The notes under the pieces: model-generated | What the model saw: the letters and a program-made list of their open reading frames with translations, nothing else | Told to the model about the DNA's origin: nothing | Database searches by the model: none | In this document: positions 54,312 through 64,000 of the stretch, one piece after another | Layout: each line of letters opens with the position of its first letter | How positions within the stretch are numbered: position 1 is the stretch's first letter | Assembly (NCBI GenBank): GCA_022419385.1 | Contig: JAJUBI010000004.1 | Span: 4,259,286-4,323,285 of the forward strand | Direction: 5' to 3' | Source: Paraconiothyrium sp. Pb-2020 | Taxonomy: Eukaryota > Ascomycota > Dothideomycetes > Pleosporales > Didymosphaeriaceae | DNA length: 64,000 nt | Made by a program: the position numbers and the translations under genes

Positions 54312-55681
54312 AGTGGAAATATAATGTATCTCAGGTTCTGGTGACAATGAGTGTTAGAGATTAGCGGAGCTACAGTATCGGAGGTAAGATAAATGCGTAC
54401 ACACTACTTACTGCTGGAAAGGCTGAGGAGAAAAGCAAAGTCAAACACTTGTAGTGGCGTCTACTCTTATACCAAGTGATCACAGAGGAGGACTGGTAGT
54501 CTCGATAAAACAGATCGTTTAGCTCTCTTTGCTCGTTCGAAGCTTGACAAAGAAAAGAAGTTGTACCTGGCAGTCCAGTGTTTATATACGTCCTTTGCTG
54601 TTGCCCGGTTCCAGGGACTCTACCGTCGTGGAGAATCTAGAGCATTTGTAACTTCAGCCTGATCGGTGTGCTACTGTATGACACCCCCTCACTGAGACTG
54701 GTGCATTCATCTCCACCGGATGGCCCTGGTTTTCGCTTGCCCCGGTTCAGCTGTGCGCCTTGCAACCTGTGAGGTATTGCCAAATCCGGCGAAGGATTGG
54801 CTTGGCTGTGAAAAAGTGAGGCGTTCAGAGACTTAAGGCGACCTCACGGAAACGCATGTGGATGAAAGAAGTCTTCATTGGCTGTGCTTTCTCTTGATAG
54901 GACAAAATCCATCAGGGTCATACGTTGCAATACATGAACAGCTATTGGCATCTACAACCGTGATTAGCGGGGAATATCGATGCTGCATTTGGTCTCCAAA
55001 GCGAACGTGGAGTGATGCTTCATACAATGACGAAGGTTCCATTGGCTTACTACATGGGAGGGCACAACGCAATATGCCACATTCACTTGATATCCATCAA
55101 TTCAGCATTCGGAGGCCTAGTCGCGGACCGGATGGTAGAGCGATACAGCCTTGCCCAGGCAGCCTTCTTCAGCCTGGCGACGACATCTTCATCAAGCCTG
55201 GTTTAAATTTAGTGTGAACATGACATGCTTGATCGGCGAGTGGATATGACGTGGAGAACTGTACGGAACAGATCGCTCGTGCTCGTGCCTCTCTGCATGT
55301 GCTCAACCTTGTTGTATGCCAATGATATACAAACGGTGCGCCAAGAACCGGTGAAGACTAACAACGTACGTCGACTTAAGCGAGCAAAAGCATGGAGGGA
55401 CAGAATGCGACATGACTATTTGTCGTCAGGCAATACTGAGATACAAGTCCGTGGCTTCTTTTCTTGTTATACCAAGTTAGGACAGTGTTTTAGCGGGCTT
55501 CCTCGGTGCCTACTCTGCCTTCGAGCTTAGCCACTCGCCGGATAAAACCCCTTTCTATACGAGGCACGAGGCCCCAACCTTTTGGGTAGACACTCTGCCA
55601 TGTGCTCAGGTCACTTCTCAGAAGTTCTTCTGGTCTACAAAGCATACTAACAGATTCTTATATTATAACATTACTATCCGA
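54312..55681. other. Upstream region of the HET gene
   Basis: About 1.4 kb without a supported gene. An ORF at 54858-55217 (119 codons) has no motif. Confidence 0.4.
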
Positions 55682-57876
55682 ATGAAGCCGCCCAAGTACC
55701 AATACCAAGCCTTGCCGGGCGATGGTGGCTCGCACATACGTATCGCCACTATACATCCCGCGGCCCGCCCTGACGACGACATTCACGTGAGTCTACGCGT
55801 GGAGGAGTTTCGAGTTATGGACGATTCCTCCCCCAGTGATTATTTGGACAAGATTCCTTATTACGAAGCTATGTCGTACTGCTGGGGCCCGCAGGGAGAC
55901 GCCGGCAATATCTTTATGTGGAACGACATCTCCTGGCCTTTCTCTTCAGAATGCGACCCTTGTGATGGCAAAGAAGGATGGCTGCCCGCCCGGGCAAATC
56001 TTCTTTCCGCGCTGCGGCACATACGTTACGAAAACAAACCGCGCGACATGTGGATCGACGCCATCTGTATTGACCAAGACGACGTGGACCAGAAAGGTCC
56101 TCAGGTAGCATTGATGGGCAAGCTCTACTCAAGAGCAGCCTCTGTGCTCGTATGGCTCGGCCCGGCCGCCGACGGAAGCGATAGGGCCATGGAGCTGCTC
56201 CAAGACTGGGGTACGCAATGGGACTTCAGTATTTGGACTGGCCACCAGCCGGTGGCCAATCTTCCTATGACCGACCGAAATGCGCCCTTCGACTGTCGTG
56301 GCGCAGACTCACTGGCCGTCTACCACCTCTTCTGCCGCGATTGGTTTGAGCGTCTTTGGGTCCGACAGGAGATCGGGCTCGCCGCTACTGCTGTAGCGCG
56401 CGTACAGTGCGGCAGCACTGTTATGCTGTGGTCAGTCTTCCGCAACGGATGGGGGGCGCTACATAACAAGCATACGGCCGACGAGGACTCTGACTTTAAG
56501 GCCCGGCTAGAAAATCGCTTAGATCGGCTTTATGGGCTGCTGTCGCAGGCACCAGTCATCTGGTTGACATGGGTGCGAGATACGTTTGCCGACGCGCAAT
56601 GCTTTGATGCCAGGGATCGGATTTACGCAGTACGGTCACTGCTGGCGGATGACGAGGTTAAGAGGGCTATCAAGCCGGATTATACTATGACGACGATTGT
56701 ACGTTGGCTTTCCAGCTTCTTCTCATATACGCATCTGTTCCTTGCGTGCATTCAAACCCTCTTTGATGGGACTGGCTCATGGTCGTTAGTTCCTGACCCG
56801 ACCGTGAAGGTGTAAGAGAGAGAAAAGATAATGTGCTGACTGCGTGGCCGAGCATCTAGGAGGTATATCATCACGCAACGATGGCTTTTCTACGCAACGA
56901 TTCCGACGGTGACCTGGGCATTCTTGAGGATTGTTCCCTACACCCAGACTGGCAGGGCCCTAGTTGGGTGCCGAACTGGTCCCACTCGATTTACACAATC
57001 ACAGCTCTGGGCAAGAAGCGCGCCTCCTGCAACCTATTGCCTCGTTCCAGAGTTTGGGAGCTTTTAGCCTCCAGCGTGCTCCGAATCCGCGGCGTTCTCG
57101 TCGATGATGTGGCCTACGTCTACTCGCTCCCTTCGCTCGGCGACATTCGAAAGATGCTGGCGGATGACCCGCGAAGGATGGAGGATTCATATCCAGGTGG
57201 CGGGACAGTTCTGGACGCGTACGCCCGGGCGCTCTGCGACGATCGCTTCACGCACAATGACCTCTCTGCGAGGGGCGGCCGCAGGCCCCGTATTGAGACC
57301 GTGCGCGACCAATTAGTCCAGCTTCTCCAAAGGGGGGAGGCGGAGGCGGAGGCGGAGACGGCAGCTTGGGCTTGGATGAGGAAGATGCTCACCGGCCGCA
57401 TTCTCCTGCGTACAGCATCCGGCCTCGTGGGTCTCGCTGAGAACGGGGCGTGGTGTTTCCAGCCAGGCGATGAGATCTACGCCGTCTTCGGGTGTAAACA
57501 CCTACTTGTTCTGCGGCCCTTGCGCCGCGGCGACGGGAATGAGAGCACGAGAAACTACCACTTGAGGGGTAAGTGCCATATAGAAGGCGCCAATTTCGGC
57601 GAACGCGTCCTTGGGCCGCTCCCGTCGTACATTCGCCCCGTCTTGGCGGAGCTCATGATGCCGGATGGGAAGAGACTAAATTGGGTCTTTCAAGATACAA
57701 GAACCAGCGAGGTGGTTCGCGAGGATCCGCGGCTTGAGTCTCTTGGTTTTGATATGACCGAGTATCGAGAGGCTTTGAAAAAGGAAAATTTGCCTTGGTT
57801 GCGTGTGGACCAGGATAGCCTCGAGGAGCGCCTGGTGGCTAGAGGGGTCCAGGTTCAAAGCCTTGATCTATTTTAG
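55682..57876 (+). CDS. Heterokaryon incompatibility (HET) domain protein (677 aa, one intron)
   Basis: Exons 55682-56698 and 56860-57876; the 161-bp intron (GTACGT...ATCTAG) joins PDYTMTTI to EVYHHATMAF in phase. Without splicing the region looks like two separate ORFs. HET motifs: IPYYEAMSYCWG, the MWIDAICIDQDD block, LYSRAASVLVWLGPA, and the RDWFERLWVRQEI block, then FDARDRIYAV and the C-terminal WVPNWS and GVLVDDVAYVYSLP blocks typical of the family. HET proteins trigger growth arrest or cell death when genetically different hyphae fuse. A partner gene is not evident next door; allelic or non-allelic partners elsewhere are likely. Confidence 0.9.
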
Positions 57877-58503
57877 GAAGTCTGCCGAGAATGAGAAGTT
57901 CGACGAGGCATGAGTCTAGATGCGGAGGCTCTGCCACTGTAGGGAAAATATCTCAGCGAGCCGACATCCACCTGGCCCACGCGGACAGGTTCTACATGTA
58001 CAGTCAAGCGTATAAGGAGGAGAAATACTGGGTTGATTCATTATCCGTTGCTGATTAACCCGGCCACAATTCATTCTCAGTATGTGCAGCGATTCGAGAA
58101 CCATGGTTCATAATCCCTCAACAGTAGCACACCAATAATTGACTACCCAACATTCCCACAGTACCAAACCTAGAACTTGCGGAGCACCTATACAAGAATC
58201 AGTGTCGACGCAAGTCAGCCTTCCCGACTCACGAATATTGTTTTCTCGCCTACTCTTGATAGCCTGTCAACATTAGCCGCCGCTTTACTGAGTTCCAGAG
58301 GTTCGCACGCGGGCCAGTCAATCCTGCAGGAAGCTAACTTTGGTCCATGAAGCAAGCTAATCGGCTGCATACCTGGTTAACTGTGCCTAGCAAGACCTTT
58401 TAAGCTGTCGAGCATGCTTGCTAGCCCACATACATTCACTTACCGCCGAAGTCCGATTCGATCGCAGATCCCAGGCCAGAACTGGCGAGAAGAAAAGATT
58501 AAA
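57877..58503. other. Gap between the HET gene and the next ORF
   Basis: About 630 bp, nothing supported. Confidence 0.4.
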
Positions 58504-59457
58504 ATGACTTATTCTCTGAAGATGAAGCAGTCATGGCAAGGATCAAAGCAAAAGAAAACAAGTGTAGATGTATCTAAGGAGACTGTACAAGAGGAGATAG
58601 GAGGAACGATTCCTAACACACCACCACCCCCATATACCGAACAAGCTTCGCAAGATCGTAACGAAGATCCTTTGTCCGACAGAAGCAATCCTTATCCTGT
58701 TCTGGCCAAATACGCAAAACAAACACGCTCCTTCCGTTACCTCAAACTTCACTGGGCTCTCGTCGAAATTGTGGCTGCCACCTTCAGCACAGACGTCTGG
58801 AGCCTCAAAGCGGCTTTGGTGAGGATTGATCCTGACTGGGCTCCAATCATGGCACTTGATTCGTCCTCAATTTGGGACCAGGAAGGTAGAAAACTAGTGG
58901 CAGAGATGTGTGCTCTTGTTCAAAACCTCGAAAAGGAGATGGTCCGGAGTCGCTGGCTGTTGATCCATCCGAGGGATAGATATCTTGTAAGAAAGATGGT
59001 GTTAGAGCCCGTTCAAAAATTCCATTTGAACCTGGATTTCGTTTTAGAACTCTTGGGCAGATTCAAGCGTGGTCAAGATTGCCGTAGGCCAGAAAGCACG
59101 CTGCTCGATCATTGGGCAAAATCGACCCATTTGACGGACCTGGGTGACACAATAGCATCGCATTCGTTGTTCCTCGAAAGCTTGCCACTAGACGAGGAGG
59201 CACGCCTTGTATTGGAAGAATACTTCGCGGCGTTCCGGGGAAGGGAGGGTTTAGAAGAGTTGTGCACTTCAAAAGAACTGCAGGAGGAGTCGTTGGTACC
59301 TGGAAGAACGTGCTGCTGGCCGCTGAGTGATGGGTACATGGATCTCGCCAGAGGGTTGAGAGCCTTGAAAACAAGCTGCATCATCCATGATCCATATGAG
59401 TCGAGTCGAACAAGACTAAGAGAAAGGCGAAACATTCTGAGTCCAGAAAGAGATTAA
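58504..59457 (+). CDS. Hypothetical protein (317 aa)
   Basis: The frame is open from 58414; I prefer the Met at 58504 (MTYSLKMKQSWQGSKQKK). A polar, Lys-rich and Pro-containing N-terminus (NTPPPPYTEQ) is followed by ~230 residues predicted largely helical (YLKLHWALVEIVAATFSTDVW; LVAEMCALVQNLEKEMVRSRW; LEEYFAAFRGREGLEEL). No transmembrane segment, no known motif. The PPPPY stretch could be a WW-domain ligand. Family unknown. Confidence 0.6.
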   Translation: MTYSLKMKQSWQGSKQKKTSVDVSKETVQEEIGGTIPNTPPPPYTEQASQDRNEDPLSDRSNPYPVLAKYAKQTRSFRYLKLHWALVEIVAATFSTDVWSLKAALVRIDPDWAPIMALDSSSIWDQEGRKLVAEMCALVQNLEKEMVRSRWLLIHPRDRYLVRKMVLEPVQKFHLNLDFVLELLGRFKRGQDCRRPESTLLDHWAKSTHLTDLGDTIASHSLFLESLPLDEEARLVLEEYFAAFRGREGLEELCTSKELQEESLVPGRTCCWPLSDGYMDLARGLRALKTSCIIHDPYESSRTRLRERRNILSPERD

Positions 59458-60060
59458 GGATCTGCGATTTGAATCTACATCTTGTCAGTGTCTCTTCATG
59501 CCCAATGGAACAGGTATCGTACCTTCTTTGGTTCGACTATTAACGGGTGACCGGGTTTAGAGCCTGAGTAACGGCAGCCCCTGGACGTTCGCCAACGTAC
59601 CGGTCCTCCCAAGGGAATCTTTGTTAACGGGGTTTTGTCTCCCCGGGTTTTCACATTCTCCATCGGCTATTCCGGGCTATCAGCCCGGAGGGGAGGCCAA
59701 GCCGGACGCGATCCGCGGGCGGGCCTCGCTGGGTGCCCCAAGGGCCGAAGAGGCGGCGGAGGAGGCGGGCGTGAAGGAGGCGGGCGCGGAGGAGGCGGGC
59801 GAGGCGGAGGCGGAGGCTGGAGCGGGCGCGGGGGCGGGCATGGCGGGGGCAGGGGCAGGGACAGGGGCGACGGTGGTGGCGACGCCGGCGAGGGCGGCGG
59901 CGGCACGGTCGAGGATGGCGGCGGCTGCGCGGCGAATGGCGGCGGCGGCGAGACGGTGGGCGGGGGAGCGGGTGGGGTGCGGTGGAGGGGGCGGGCAACT
60001 CCCCGTCCCTCTTGAGCTAGGAAAAAGTTAGAGGTAATTCAAGTGAAAGCGTCTCCATTA
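59458..60060. other. G-rich low-complexity stretch, possible proline-rich coding tail on the minus strand
   Basis: From about 59690 to 60005 the plus strand is an almost uninterrupted G/C run (GGCGG, GGAGG words). Long ORFs in all frames are Gly/Ala or Pro/Arg runs and cannot be judged by length. On the minus strand one frame (59667-59906 and upstream) gives a Pro-rich tail that could be a second exon of the small membrane protein to the right; unproven. Confidence 0.5.
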
Positions 60061-60303
60061 TCAGCGTTTTCGATCTGGACAGATCATGGGACTGACAAGC
60101 ACAACCCCCAGCACGAAGGTAAGGCTCGAATCTTGGGCTAAAGCATTGCATGCATGAATGGCAAGACAGGAAGAACTAACCATATGCTCAAATTGTTGGC
60201 GAGCCGTTCTGGCGTACCAGAACGTCGCCACGAAGGTGGCGGCGGCGACCACCAGTGCGGCACCGGCGATGGCGATGCCAACGATGGCCGTCCAAGACGG
60301 CAT
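60061..60303 (-). CDS. Small single-pass membrane protein, first exon or whole gene
   Basis: ATG at 60303. Residues 5-30 are a clear hydrophobic helix (AIVGIAIAGAALVVAAATFV), followed by YARTARQQFEHM. Right after this a GTTAGT donor appears (at 60180) and the remaining codons to the stop look non-coding. The gene probably splices to a downstream exon, perhaps the Pro-rich frame below 60020 (acceptor near 60015). As drawn the ORF is 80 aa. Fungal genomes contain many short proteins of this kind with a single N-terminal helix and unknown role. Confidence 0.5.
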   Translation of the reverse strand: MPSWTAIVGIAIAGAALVVAAATFVATFWYARTARQQFEHMVSSSCLAIHACNALAQDSSLTFVLGVVLVSPMICPDRKR

Positions 60304-60368
60304 GGTGGTGATGGTGGTGATGGTGGTGATGGTGGTGGTGGTGGTGGCGGCGGCGGGGGCGGTCTTGT

Positions 60369-60412
<44 letters not shown>

Positions 60413-60443
60413 ATGCTGCTGATGCTGATGCTGGTGCTGATGA
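60302..60443 (+). repeat. Two adjacent trinucleotide-repeat arrays
   Basis: 60302-60358 is an ATGGTGGTG-type array passing into GGT and GGC triplets. 60365-60443 is a CTG/TTG/ATG array. On the opposite strand these are CAC/CAT and CAG/CAA/CAT triplets, which could code for His or Gln runs, but they lie just upstream of the small membrane-protein start and are probably leader or promoter DNA. Such arrays are prone to length change. Confidence 0.85.
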
Positions 60444-61150
60444 AGGTTCAAGGAACGGAGGGGATGTATGTAGGCTTTTTGTTGTACCATCATGTTGTGG
60501 CTTCCTCAGTTTTGCTGGTTCCTTCCTCTCCTTCCTCCACTTGAGAATTGCGTGGAGAAAGCAGCAACTACCACCTAGCCAACAGCGGAGGAACCGCGAC
60601 CATCATTGCCCCTGTGACCCTTGCCTCGACCTTCTAAAGGATTCCAAGGGGACTGCACAATACTGCTTCACACAAACATAGTCAGAGAAAGGCTCAGCAT
60701 GTAGAAAGCAATATGAATCCTATTCTGACGACCGGTCACATGGATTGAAGTCGCCGTAGAGGAAACGAAAAAGTGGGTACGCAAAAGTTGTAAGAAACGA
60801 ATTCGTGTTGTTTTGGTCACCATAGTTGTATGTAAGTGGCAATCGAACGGCCCTGTCCATAACCATAAACCACACTCGAAACAGTGCTTAGTTCCATTCA
60901 ACCTCCAATTTGCACACGCCTCAAAGAAACATAGCTTTCGTTAATGGATCGTTACGTACTAGCGAAAATCAAAAGTAGAGTGCTATCTGATTAATTCGCT
61001 GAGCACTAAAGGTAGAGATGTTCTTTATCTCCGTACGTTGGGCTGCTTACCAATCAACCTACTATACGTGGATCGGTACAACACACATCTCACAACTTTT
61101 GAGTCCCATGGAGTCAATCATTGTATGGTCAAAATTTAAGTTTGTTGAGA
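60444..61150. other. Upstream region of the Zn2Cys6 gene
   Basis: 700 bp with no supported gene; short ORFs only. Confidence 0.4.
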
Positions 61151-62784
61151 ATGGTATTTCCAAGCAGAGCATGCAATACGGTACACGCCCCTGCCACAAA
61201 CCAAAGTTATCTGACCTAACGTGCTATTTCCGCAGTGCAAGAAGCGTCGCATCAAGGTGTGAACCATCAGAATAACTTCCTTGAGATCCAGAAGTAGCTG
61301 ATCTAGTCTCCAGTGCGACCTGACGCGGCCTTGGTGTGGGCGATGTGTCAGAGCGAAGCACCATTGTTCTTGGGGCGCAAAGGAAGAAGAGCATCTACCA
61401 TTCAAGAGCGAGAACGCATTCGCAAGTGGGAAACCAAGACGACCGCGCGCGAATAACGAGCTGATCGCTGTTCAATTACCCGTCGCTTTGTCTTCGAACT
61501 TCGAAACATTGTGTGTAAACTATTGGGTTGAGAATTTCGCGTTCGAGCCACCAAATGATCCTTTTGACATGGGTGTCGAGTATGCCTCTCAGGTAGTCTC
61601 CTACCGGACTCGAGCACGCCCTGACTCAAGCTTTCAGCTCGCTCTGTCCGCCGTTGCGCACGTTGTATTCGGAAGAGCTACCCGGATGCGAGAGGCGGTG
61701 CACCAGGCGAAACATCTGTACTACAAAGTCATCCGGCTGATCCAGAAAGACATCCAAGTCGTGACTGACGACCGTGTTGATGAGCTGTTGCTCGCGTTGA
61801 TGCTTCTTAGTAGCATTGAGCGATATATGCCGCGGTGTCCCGAGCAGGCCATGTCAACAACGTCTCAGAATATCGATACAGTTGGCTCTCGGTTCTGGAG
61901 CAGCTCATCTCACCAGAAAGGCGCTACAGGAATCATGAAACTACGTGTTCTACAGAATGCAATCATTTGTTCACCCCTGGACGCCGTAGTGCGACGTCAG
62001 GTTGTAAGTGCAAGCAGACCGTAAAGCTCTCGAATCTCTGACTGATTCGTACGAGACACAAACCCTGATCTTATCGGGAAATGCACCACCTTCTTGGTTC
62101 TATGGGTATAATGACGGCGAACCCTGCCCTGCACAGAGTCTCGACGCCTTGATGCTTCGAACTGCGCACCTTCGAGCCAGTTCCCTGTTCCTCCTGGAGA
62201 GGGGAAATCAACGAGATCACAGTGGATGTTGCAATGTAGCTCTAAGTACAGTGCAAGATGTTTTGGAAGAAGCTTTCAGCCTCGAAGAAGATTTCGCAGC
62301 ATGGCATGAAAGCCTTCCCAAGACATGGCAATACACTGAAGCCAGTGTGAACTCAGGGAGTCATGCAATCACTTCTCTGGCCCATGAAGTTTCTCCGCAC
62401 ACTTACTCATCTTACCGTCATGCGACCGCCTGGAACAATTACCGGGCATCGAGGCTGATTGTCTACAACATTGCGCTACGAGCATGCCGTTTCACGAACG
62501 CTGGAGGAACGGAAAAGAAGCTTTATGGCGACATCTATGCTGTTGCAAGAGACATGTGTGGCGGTGTCCAGTCAATTCTCGGTGACTCGAGCCTCTCAGA
62601 AGAACAGCATATACCGCCCAAAATGGCATCTCTACTCGCATGGCCACTCACAGTAGCTCATGGCATTGACACCATTCCATATGCGGAGAAGGTGTGGCTT
62701 TCTTCGAAGCTACAGACTGTGGCAAACGTCTTGGGGGACGATATGTTGCGGTCTACTATTGAATGCGGAGGATTCAAATTTTAA
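61151..62784 (+). CDS. Zn2Cys6 transcription factor with 21-nt micro-exon and a frame break near 62000
   Basis: Exon 1 61151-61180 (ten codons, MVFPSRACNT), exon 2 61236-61256 (seven codons, CKKRRIK), exon 3 from 61314. All junctions are GT-AG and phase 0. Together they form a full zinc cluster: CNTCKKRRIKC, then TRPWCGRCVRAKHHC. A basic linker (GKPRRPRANN) follows. The body matches the fungal-specific transcription factor type 2 domain (FETLCVNYWVENFAF; KHLYYKVIRLIQKD; GIMKLRVLQN). Near 61998-62008, just after VVRRQVV, the frame changes; the rest (ADRKALESLTDSYETQTLIL to the stop at 62784) is in the next frame, with no room for an intron. This could be an indel or a decaying gene. It ends 49 bp from the aldo/keto reductase, tail to tail. 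Confidence 0.75.
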
Positions 62785-62833
62785 GCTAGGCTGTTCGAGC
62801 AATTCAATCAATGACCTTGAAGTGCTCTTTCGT

Positions 62834-64000
62834 CTACCAATGACCAAGGATGTTCTTCGGCACATAGGGCTCTTCTAAGAAGACTTTCTCTTCCTCGGAC
62901 AACTCTTTGTCTTTTAGTCCAGCAGCTTCCCCGACCCTGGATACAGAGTTGAATCCAACAATAGGGATTGCACCCTTGCCCCTCAGCCAGGTCAATGCTA
63001 CCTCGCTCATAGTCCAGCCTTTGTCCCCAGCGACCTTCTCTACCCGCTTTATGATTTCTTTGTCGGCGTCTGTCAGGGCAGGAGTCATTGGGTGTGGTGT
63101 CGTGGCTCTAATGCTGTCCCCCTTTCCTAGTGGTCTCGCCAGTTGCCCCCCGTTCATTGGGCTCCAAGGAATAGTCCCCACACCCGTCTCCTTGCAAAAC
63201 TTGTTCATCTCTCGCTCTTCCTCCCGGTAGGTCAGATTGTAAAGATTCTGCATGCTTACGAACTTTGTCCACCCATTCTTTTCTGCAACATGCTGCAACT
63301 GCGCAAACTGGTACGTCCACATAGAAGACGCACCGAGATAACGAACTTTTCCGGACTGAACGAGATCGTGAAGTGCCTTCATGGTCTCCTCGAAGGGTAC
63401 AGTGGTATCTATGCGATGGATCTGAAGAACGTCGATGTAAGAAGTTCCCAAACGGGCGAGACTCTTCTCAACAGCGTTGAATATGGCAGCCCGGGAGAGA
63501 CCTAAAATCGAAAAGCGGTAAGCCGTTGCGCCGCAACAACATCTTGCTTACTCTAAGCAAGCTCTGCAGTTTACGTACCTCCGTGATTGACGTAGTCCAC
63601 AGTCTGTCCCATCTGAGCCCCAAAAGCAAACGCATTGATGCCGTCATCCTCGCCAACATAAGCCCACAGCTTCGTCATCAAGATGACCTTCTCTCTTGGG
63701 ATACGGAACTGCTTCAGAGCTTTGCCCATGACGGCTTCGCTCTTGCCATTAGAGTAAGCATTGGCGGTGTCCCAGGTGTTGATGCCAATATCGTAGGCAG
63801 CCTTCAAGATCGCAAGCGACTCCTCTTCTCCTAGAGCCTGGGAGTTGAGGAACTATTAGCATCAAGTTGAATTGGACGGAGCTAAAGAAGCTCGAGGTAA
63901 AACAAACATACCCATTTCTCCCACACCTCGGAGCCAAGGGTCATTCCACCAAGTATAGGATAGGAGACTCGCAGTCCAGATGTACCAAGCTGGACATATT
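62834..64000 (-). CDS. Aldo/keto reductase, 5' end cut by the window edge
   Basis: Exons: from beyond 64000 to 63913, then 63837-63579, then 63501-62834; both introns are GT-AG and in phase. The visible N-terminus reads [20 protein letters not shown], so only a residue or two plus the start codon lie outside. Family signature: [15 protein letters not shown] (catalytic Asp and Tyr), VILMTKLW (Lys), VLQIHRID (His), and the cofactor-binding end region [17 protein letters not shown]. This is the AKR9/AKR13-like class of NADPH-dependent fungal reductases, acting on aldehydes, ketones or secondary-metabolite intermediates. An ATG at 63997 is in the wrong frame and is not the start. Its convergent neighbour is a transcription factor, but no biosynthetic cluster is seen. 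Confidence 0.9.

Noticed and set aside
59621..60031. Gly/Ala- and Pro/Arg-rich ORFs of 80-136 codons
   Set aside because: Pure composition effect of the G-run; frames on both strands are equally open.
63995..63997. ATG near the right edge as start of the aldo/keto reductase
   Set aside because: It is out of frame with LGTSGLRVS; the in-frame reading continues off the window, so the start lies outside.
1..64000. Bacterial-type features (operons, ribosome binding sites, CRISPR arrays, IS elements)
   Set aside because: Introns, intergenic spacing and gene families are fungal; no array of regularly spaced repeats or IS-like terminal repeats with transposase was seen.

Overview
The window looks like chromosomal DNA of a filamentous ascomycete (Pezizomycotina), most probably a Dothideomycete. 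Genes are split by short introns (about 45-60 bp, GT/GC...CTGAC/CTAAC...AG), lie on both strands without operons, and include fungus-specific families: a FacB/Cat8 acetate regulator, a HET-domain protein, a DUF7580-type protein, deuterolysin, a CAL-A-type secretory lipase, and Irs4. The class-level placement is an inference from gene content only.

Layout. 1-1467 has no gene. 1468-3357 is an F-box protein. 3358-6363 is gene-poor, with a striking C-rich to G-rich strand switch near 5335. 6364-8400 holds a small conserved protein and KTI12 (Elongator-associated). 10607-13421 is facB/cat8. 15288-17231 is a SET-domain lysine methyltransferase, divergent from the phosphatase CDC14 (17911-19949). 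20600-21400 is an AT-rich, probably decayed repeat. 21618-25891 holds a divergent pair, a zinc-finger-like protein and a DUF7580-type protein. 26329-29656 holds a membrane-anchored stand-alone deuterolysin-propeptide-like protein and a deuterolysin protease. 30696-38777 is a dense housekeeping block: JMJD7-like JmjC protein / mitochondrial inner membrane protease IMP1 (head to head), then IRS4 / DNA ligase IV (head to head). 39011-39681 is a RING protein. 40430-40872 is a decayed Zn2Cys6 regulator.

41623-44662 holds a secretory lipase and an HSL-type alpha/beta hydrolase, convergent. 45825-46823 is a NUDIX protein. 46847-49059 holds an unknown protein and a lysine-rich secreted protein with internal repeats. 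51192-52055 is a NADAR-domain protein. 52681-53157 is an ankyrin-like protein, followed by a nested palindrome at 53335-53439. 55682-57876 is a HET-domain protein. 58504-59457 is unknown. 59650-60450 is low-complexity and triplet-repeat DNA around a small membrane protein. 61151-62784 is a Zn2Cys6 regulator, convergent with an aldo/keto reductase that runs off the right edge.

A recurring oddity is that several otherwise well-conserved genes (JMJD7-like, RING, NUDIX, C2H2-like, and the last Zn2Cys6 regulator) break frame at one point and carry on in another frame. Most breaks would be explained by one missing base in or next to a short homopolymer. This points to consensus errors in the assembly, or less likely to several independent young mutations. 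It should be settled before any of these genes is called a pseudogene. No tRNA, rRNA, CRISPR array or intact transposon was recognised. All intron boundaries were worked out by eye from splice motifs and frame arithmetic.
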